Source of the DNA: Clostridia bacterium
GTDB lineage: Bacteria > Bacillota > Clostridia > Oscillospirales > Acutalibacteraceae
DNA length: 14,895 bases
Assembly: GCA_017425745.1 (NCBI GenBank)
Contig: JAFOXT010000278.1
Span: 1 to 14,895, forward strand
Direction: 5' to 3'
Positions 14,369-14,895 of this stretch are shown here, piece by piece. A model generated the notes under the pieces. That model was given only the letters and a program-made list of their open reading frames with translations, had not been told where the DNA came from and made no database searches. The translations under genes and the position numbers were made by a program. The stretch's first letter is position 1. Each line of letters begins with the position of its first letter.

Positions 14369-14895
14369 TTAATCGTAAAGCTCTCCTGAAAGAGAAATAC
14401 TGCTTTCAGAATGGTTATCATAAATATGCTTTCCTAAATCAAGTCTTGAAATTTTGTGACCTGATGTACGCTTTGAAATTTCAGGCGGTATCATATAGCC
14501 TTCACCGTACCATCTTGAAAGATAGCCTTCAGCATCATTCACACCTGGGAATTCTGAATTTTCAAACATTACGGGTTTACTGCCCGTTGCCCATTCGGCA
14601 GGAAATGCACCTTTTTTAATGTAAAGGCCTGTACCGTCAAGTAAAAATCTGCTGCTTTTACTTTTCTCAAGACGGTGGCCGGCGGGATCAGCGCCCTGGC
14701 TCTTCAGGCTGTCGATGGTGGTCTCCTCGTACCACTCCTTCAGCTGACCGTCATCGCCGATCTCGATGGGGCCCTTCAGGTTGGCCTGGTTGGCCTTCCA
14801 CTTGGCGACCAGATCAGCATCCACGCCCAGAGTCTCGGCGGCGATGATGGCATCCTCATACAGCTGCCATGCCAGGGACTGCTCGTAGGTGTTGC
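14369..14895 (-). CDS. Mosaic open frame: GH95-like fragment joined to an unrecognised C-terminus (partial, probably chimeric)
   Basis: This minus-strand frame is open from the right window edge to a TAA at 14369-14371, 174 complete codons. It has two unlike parts. Codons from the edge to about 14672 are GC-rich with mostly G/C third positions and read as part of a GH95 alpha-L-fucosidase-type (alpha/alpha)6 barrel: SLAWQLYEDAIIAAETLGVD, DDGQLKEWYEE, then PAGHR. In GH95 proteins this last motif normally continues GHRH-x-SHL, but here it changes to LEKSKSSRFLLDG. From there to the stop the codons are AT-rich like the rest of the window, and the roughly 100-residue segment (GTGLYIKKGAFPAEWATG, EFPGVNDAEGYLSRWYGEG) matches no family I can name. 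It ends at a proper terminator. A GTG at 14822-14824 could be read as a start, but the frame continues past it in GH95-like sequence, so it is internal. GH95 recognition is fairly sure; the joined protein is probably not real. Confidence 0.6.
   Translation of the reverse strand, partial: NTYEQSLAWQLYEDAIIAAETLGVDADLVAKWKANQANLKGPIEIGDDGQLKEWYEETTIDSLKSQGADPAGHRLEKSKSSRFLLDGTGLYIKKGAFPAEWATGSKPVMFENSEFPGVNDAEGYLSRWYGEGYMIPPEISKRTSGHKISRLDLGKHIYDNHSESSISLSGELYD

Noticed and set aside
14369..14824. A novel complete 151-residue fusion protein starting at the GTG at 14822-14824
   Set aside because: The frame continues upstream in GH95-like sequence to the window edge, so this GTG is internal, and the two halves differ in base composition and break a conserved motif.
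1..14895. CRISPR array, insertion sequence, tRNA/rRNA gene or phage module
   Set aside because: Reading both strands showed no regularly spaced repeats, transposase or integrase motifs, cloverleaf or rRNA sequence; genes are nearly contiguous housekeeping genes.

Overview
The window is about 14.9 kb of moderately low-GC DNA that reads as housekeeping chromosome from a Gram-positive Clostridia-type bacterium, plausibly a gut Ruminococcaceae/Oscillospiraceae member. The evidence is strong AGGAGG-type ribosome sites, sigma-A-type promoters, short-form HisG paired with HisZ, and an RNase J / GdpP / L9 / replicative helicase block. The lineage is inference. All recognised genes lie on the minus strand, so transcription runs from high to low coordinates.

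Region 1 (1-4550) is a histidine biosynthesis operon. In transcription order it is a TrpR-like regulator (YerC/HisR type), hisZ, hisG, hisD, hisC and hisB, the last cut by the window edge. Genes abut or overlap by 1-4 bases, indicating translational coupling. A clear sigma-A-type promoter (4575-4603) sits before the regulator, with an 8-bp tandem repeat between the -10 box and the start codon. The leader is only about 25 nt, so a T-box or peptide attenuator, common controls of his genes, does not fit. Repression by the first gene's product is the simplest model.

Region 2 (4551-4669) holds the terminator of the upstream operon back to back with the his promoter.

Region 3 (4670-14159) is a seven-gene block without internal terminators: RNase J, GdpP (c-di-AMP phosphodiesterase), ribosomal protein L9, replicative helicase DnaB, TilS, Hpt and FtsH. 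It combines RNA turnover, second-messenger degradation, translation, replication, tRNA modification, purine salvage and membrane proteolysis. A TTGACA-17-TATTAT promoter lies upstream. A perfect 12-bp inverted repeat with a 3-base spacer overlaps its -10 box, and an AU-rich hairpin sits just before the RNase J ribosome site.

Region 4 (14330-14895) is an open reading frame running off the window edge and ending at a good terminator. It is a mosaic. The low-GC 3' part (14369 to about 14671) has the codon use of the rest of the window and is unrecognised. The GC-rich part (about 14672-14895) encodes a fragment of a GH95 alpha-L-fucosidase-like domain that stops inside its conserved GHR-H motif. 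The most economical reading is a chimeric join at a contig end rather than a real fusion.

I see no CRISPR array, tRNA, rRNA, insertion sequence or phage gene, and no clear undescribed multi-gene system. The points most worth a second look are the palindrome at the RNase J promoter, the regulator-led his operon with its tandem repeat, and the 14672 junction.
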